Translations under genes and position numbers: made by a program
Notes under the pieces: model-generated
The model's database searches: none
What the model was told of the DNA's origin: nothing
What the model saw: only the letters and a program-made list of their open reading frames with translations
Part shown: positions 6,198-8,359 of the stretch, in pieces
Position numbering within the stretch: the stretch's first letter is position 1
How the letters are laid out: each line of letters begins with the position of its first letter
Assembly (NCBI GenBank): GCA_937901805.1
Contig: CALDJI010000263.1
Coordinates: 1 to 8,359, forward strand
Direction of reading: 5' to 3'
Length of the DNA stretch: 8,359 nt
DNA from: an uncultured Clostridia bacterium
GTDB lineage: Bacteria; Bacillota; Clostridia; Oscillospirales; Ruminococcaceae

Positions 6198-6468
6198 CTG
6201 AAAACGACCGTCCCTCAGAAAAAGATTTGTTAAGGAGTCTTTTTTGCTAAAATATGCGTTTTTCTTTTTGGGTAGTTTTGTTTGCTCCCAGACAGAGGGG
6301 AACTGAGCCAAAAAGGATATGCACCCGCTGTCCGGATCGGTATGGGCGTCCCTCATGATTTGCCTTTTCGGAGAGCACATGGCCGCCAGCAGGCAGTACC
6401 ACCGCCGGCTTTGCCGGTGGTGAGTAAGTGCGCCCTTAGTATCATTAGGAACAAAGGTGCCTTTTTTC
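6198..6468. other. Gene-free segment, possible mobile-element remnant
   Basis: About 270 bases (part of a stretch of about 520 without an intact gene) with no supportable coding sequence. Contents: an AT-rich dyad (AAAAAGA at 6219-6225 with TCTTTTT at 6238-6244), a purine/pyrimidine-skewed T-rich part (about 6238-6275), a GC-richer part (about 6310-6440), and the hairpin listed separately. A minus-strand frame stays open across it but has no ribosome site, begins with TTG and runs through the 6142-6197 terminator, so it is not taken as a gene. The abrupt change of composition suggests foreign or rearranged DNA; this is inference. Confidence 0.35.
6400..6422 (+). repeat. GC-rich hairpin
   Basis: CACCGCCGGC (6400-6409) pairs with GCCGGTGGTG (6413-6422) across a TTT loop, with one G-U wobble as RNA of the plus strand (an A-C mismatch on the other strand). 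No T-run follows directly. The TTTTTT at 6462-6467 is 40 bases away, so it is not a simple terminator. Confidence 0.6.
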
Positions 6469-6497
6469 TTGTTATCAGTCTTACCTAGCAGTATAAT
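6469..6497 (+). promoter_or_regulatory. Promoter of the zinc-ribbon gene
   Basis: TTGTTA (6469-6474) and a perfect TATAAT (6492-6497) are 17 bases apart, 62 bases before the ATG at 6559. The expected transcript starts near 6504 and carries an AT-rich leader. Confidence 0.72.
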
Positions 6498-6558
6498 CAA
6501 AACATGGCAAATCAGAGTTTATTGTCAATGATAATTGATTTGAAGGGATGTGTAAGTT

Positions 6559-6741
6559 ATGCAGATGTGTCCTTTTTGCAATAAAGTCTATGATGAATCC
6601 GAATACACTCATTGTCCATACTGCTCAGGTGAATTAGTAGATGATGATGAAATTCGTCCGTGTCCTGAATGTGGTGGTTGTTTACATTGGAACGGAGAAC
6701 TGTGGGAATGTTCAAATTGTGACTACTCAGAAGAAGATTAG
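6559..6741 (+). CDS. Small acidic double zinc-ribbon protein
   Basis: A 60-residue protein with four CxxC pairs: Cys4/7, Cys19/22, Cys35/38 (plus Cys41) and Cys51/54. The first two pairs (CPFC, CPYC) and the last two (CPEC, CSNC) would each make one zinc-binding ribbon, giving two small knuckles joined by an acidic linker (VDDDEI). It has no signal peptide, membrane segment or enzyme motif. The C-terminus is acidic (YSEED). Such proteins often act as RNA/DNA-binding or protein-docking adaptors, but nothing here shows which. ATG 6559 follows a modest AAGGG site at 6543-6547 (11-base spacing); a second in-frame ATG at 6565 is possible. A good promoter supports expression. Its codons are clearly richer in A/T at third positions than those of alr, queG or the FemAB gene, and it sits between unexplained DNA segments. 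This suggests a separate origin. Confidence 0.75.
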   Translation: MQMCPFCNKVYDESEYTHCPYCSGELVDDDEIRPCPECGGCLHWNGELWECSNCDYSEED

Positions 6742-6981
6742 AAAATCATGTTTTGTCCGGGTAAATGACATTTTCGGGGAACGACAGCACTTTGGGCTGT
6801 TGCACCCCTTGTCTGCCTAACAGCAAGCGATGTCAATGGTAAATTGAACGCTTTACTCCGTCATTGACATCCCCCTCTCGGGCTGCTGTTCTCCTCATAT
6901 ATCCATCCTCTTTCGACCACCGCATACATTCACTACCAATGAGCCGCCAGCTACTACGTATTAGGTGGTAGAAACTACCCT
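6742..6981. other. Non-coding segment with dyads between the zinc-ribbon gene and the ABC operon
   Basis: No coding sequence is supported. It holds an 11-base dyad AAATGACATTT (6763-6773), a 7-bp stem 6782-6788/6796-6802, the larger inverted repeat listed separately, and two overlapping small hairpins around CTACTAC/GTGGTAG (about 6950-6980). None has the T-run of an intrinsic terminator, so where transcripts from either side end is unclear. Confidence 0.45.
6819..6890. repeat. Compound inverted repeat
   Basis: A perfect 10-bp inner arm pair (GATGTCAATG at 6829-6838, CATTGACATC at 6862-6871) is nested inside a perfect 7-bp outer pair (AACAGCA at 6819-6825, TGCTGTT at 6884-6890). The inner loop is 23 bases, and the arms are joined by 3 bases on the left and 12 on the right. 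It could be a structured RNA, a protein-binding site or an end of a small mobile element. No T-run follows. Confidence 0.65.
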
Positions 6982-7001
6982 TTACATAGTAACACTCAGT
7001 T

Positions 7002-7724
7002 CTATATTTTCCTGAAAAAATGTATCCGCCAGTCCGTAATAGGAACATGCACCGTCGGATAAAAACAAAACCTTGTCCGAAATTTTTTTGCCAGCTGATG
7101 TTCATGAGTAACTACAACGATGGTCGTCCCCTGCCCTGCAAGTTCCTGGAGCAGGGAGGCAATCTCCGCTGCAGAACAGGGATCCAGGGCGGACGTTGGT
7201 TCGTCAAAACACAAGACTTCCGGATGGAGAGCCAGAGCGCGGGCAATCGCCACGCGCTGCTGTTGCCCTCCCGAAAGCTGATAAGGGTAGTAATCTGCAC
7301 GTTCGGACAGTCCCACTCGCGCAAGCAATTTCCTGCTCTCCCGCTCTATCTGTCTCTTCCTATCCATCTTTCTTTGTTTCGTGGACATCCATTTTGCCAA
7401 GCCGACATTTTGCCAAGCCGTATACTGCGGGAACAGTTCAAAAGACTGGAATACCAGTCCAAAAGAAAAACGGTTTCTTTTGAGCACTTCCCTCTTTTGA
7501 ACGAAAGAACAGCGGGTATCCAGGAGTATTTTTCCGTTCAGAACAATTTTCCCGCTATCCGGCTGTTCTAAAAAATTCAGACAACGCAGAAGTGTTGTTT
7601 TCCCACTACCGGAAGGACCCAGTATGGACAAAATCTGCCCCTGTTCCAAAGTAAATGAAAGCTGGCTGAAGACCTTTGTATCTCCATAAGACTTTGAAAT
7701 TTCTGAAACTTCTAAAAAACCCAT
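7002..7724 (-). CDS. Polar amino-acid ABC importer ATPase with frameshifted C-terminus
   Basis: A 240-residue ATPase of the GlnQ/HisP type that powers amino-acid uptake. Walker A GPSGSGKTT (36-44), Q-loop Gln93 in VFQSFELFP, signature LSGGQ (150-154), Walker B with catalytic Glu175 (VLCFDEP), D-loop SALD (178-181) and switch His207 (VVTHE) are all present. After Ala212-Lys-Lys the expected family ending is lost and the present frame stops at 7002. In the next frame the sequence reads ISDKVLFLSDG ... ADTFFQENIELS and stops at 6982. Restoring one A to the seven-A run (7083-7089 as T on the plus strand) yields a normal protein of 247 residues. The start is ATG 7724 with GGGGAG overlapping the upstream permease stop, 12 bases between the genes. 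All catalytic motifs precede the break, so activity may survive. It could be a mutation or a sequencing error. Confidence 0.9.
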   Translation of the reverse strand: MGFLEVSEISKSYGDTKVFSQLSFTLEQGQILSILGPSGSGKTTLLRCLNFLEQPDSGKIVLNGKILLDTRCSFVQKREVLKRNRFSFGLVFQSFELFPQYTAWQNVGLAKWMSTKQRKMDRKRQIERESRKLLARVGLSERADYYPYQLSGGQQQRVAIARALALHPEVLCFDEPTSALDPCSAAEIASLLQELAGQGTTIVVVTHEHQLAKKFRTRFCFYPTVHVPITDWRIHFFRKI

Positions 7725-7736
7725 GTGTTTCTCCCC

Positions 7737-8359
7737 TTACTCCTGAAAATACTGAAGCTTCCTTTCAAAATAGCGAAACAGCAGAGTGAGCATCCCTATA
7801 AATAGTAAAAAGTATAATGCTGTAAACAATAACGGCCATAAAAGCCCTTTCTTAAGAAAAATTTCTCCCGCCTTGATTACTTCTGTAATTGCAATGACTC
7901 TTGCTAGGGAAGTGTCTTTTACCAGAGTAATTACCTCATTGGACAAAGCCGGCAAAATGCGTTTGACCATTGGAAGAAAGGCAATTTTCACAAATATCTG
8001 GATACGAGTCATTCCCAGTACCTGCCCTGCTTCCACCTGACCCCGGGGAATCCCTTGAATACCGCCCCGCAGAATAACCGAAAAATAACAGCTGTAATTA
8101 AGCACAAACGCGGCAAGTACAGCTGCCATTCGGCCTGTGTTTCCGCTCCCCCAGAAATTCTGATCAAAAATCAGCCCCGGGCCGTAATAGATAACAATCA
8201 ACTGTAGGACAAGAGGTGTCCCCCGGATGATCCACACCAGAAATTCTATCAGATACCGTACCGGGCAAAAAGCGGAAAGGGCTTTTTTCCACCATACCGG
8301 CTTGTTTCCCGCAAAATGAAAAGGCGCCCATTTATTTCTAGAACAAAAAGCAAGCAAAA
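7737..8359 (-). CDS. Polar amino-acid ABC importer permease (partial)
   Basis: The 3' part of a membrane permease gene whose start lies beyond the window's right edge; about 206 residues are visible. IIRGTPLVLQL (about 43-53) is the hallmark of the HisM/GlnP-type amino-acid permease family, after the first helices. The cytoplasmic EAA loop that docks on the ATPase is EAGQVLGMTRIQ (109-120) followed by LPMVKRILPALSNEVITLVKDTSL. Hydrophobic helices flank it (about 46-64, 77-97, 155-163 region, 172-195). The frame can begin at a TTG near 8357, but that codon lies inside what should be the first-helix region, so the gene is treated as cut by the window. Its TAA stop (7737-7739) is merged with the ribosome site of the ATPase gene (TAAGGGGAG), showing coupled translation. 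No substrate-binding protein gene is in view; it may lie upstream. The exact amino acid is unknown. Confidence 0.92.
   Translation of the reverse strand, partial: LLAFCSRNKWAPFHFAGNKPVWWKKALSAFCPVRYLIEFLVWIIRGTPLVLQLIVIYYGPGLIFDQNFWGSGNTGRMAAVLAAFVLNYSCYFSVILRGGIQGIPRGQVEAGQVLGMTRIQIFVKIAFLPMVKRILPALSNEVITLVKDTSLARVIAITEVIKAGEIFLKKGLLWPLLFTALYFLLFIGMLTLLFRYFERKLQYFQE

Noticed and set aside
6042..6500. 152-codon minus-strand open frame
   Set aside because: It starts at a TTG without a ribosome site, runs through the 6142-6197 hairpin and the DUF1275 relic, and has a low-complexity, uneven translation. The DNA itself may still be a mobile remnant.
6833..7105. 90-codon minus-strand open frame overlapping the ABC ATPase end
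   Set aside because: Its N-terminal part overlaps the ATPase C-terminal coding region in another frame, and the rest crosses the inverted repeat. There is no ribosome site and no recognisable domain.
1..8359. tRNA or rRNA genes, CRISPR arrays, intact transposases, toxin-antitoxin or phage-defence modules
   Set aside because: None was recognised on either strand by reading. There are no regularly spaced direct repeats and no protein with such domains. The window is mostly ordinary chromosomal genes plus one accessory stretch.

Overview
The window looks like chromosomal DNA of a mid-GC Gram-positive anaerobe of the Clostridia (Lachnospiraceae or Oscillospiraceae type). This is inferred from strong AGGAGG-type ribosome binding sites, consensus sigma-A promoters, a FemAB peptidoglycan-bridge enzyme, and a short QueG-type cobalamin/iron-sulfur protein without its usual C-terminal extension. 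No species can be named from sequence alone.

Layout. Bases 1-186 hold the 3' end of a D-2-hydroxyacid dehydrogenase gene on the plus strand, closed by an intrinsic terminator. Alanine racemase (alr, minus) runs towards it and is divergent from a mutT-type Nudix gene (plus). A very strong bidirectional terminator separates mutT from a convergent FemAB-family gene (minus). That gene has its own perfect-consensus promoter and a hairpin at the 5' end of its mRNA. Upstream, also on the minus strand, is a tightly coupled pair: a queG-like reductase followed by a tandem-CBS-domain protein. Divergent from queG is a plus-strand EamA (DMT-superfamily) transporter with another consensus promoter.

From about 5880 to 6980 the window turns into a low-density accessory stretch. 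It holds a decayed fragment of a DUF1275/YoaK-type membrane protein gene, a long bidirectional hairpin terminator, a gene-free segment with a GC-rich hairpin, one small eight-plus-cysteine zinc-ribbon gene with its own promoter, and a segment with a perfect 10-bp inverted repeat inside a larger dyad. The last part (about 6982 to the end) is a minus-strand polar amino-acid ABC importer pair: a permease truncated by the window edge and an ATPase. The ATPase C-terminus is frameshifted at a run of seven A.

How they fit together. Alr (D-alanine supply) and the FemAB enzyme (interpeptide bridge) both serve peptidoglycan synthesis, but they are separate transcription units and their closeness may be chance. 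MutT cleans the nucleotide pool. QueG acts in tRNA queuosine synthesis. The EamA protein and the ABC importer are transporters of unknown exact substrate. I found no convincing new multi-gene system. The points most worth a second look are the ATPase frameshift, the DUF1275 relic, the 5' UTR hairpin of the FemAB gene, and the unexplained DNA around the zinc-ribbon gene.
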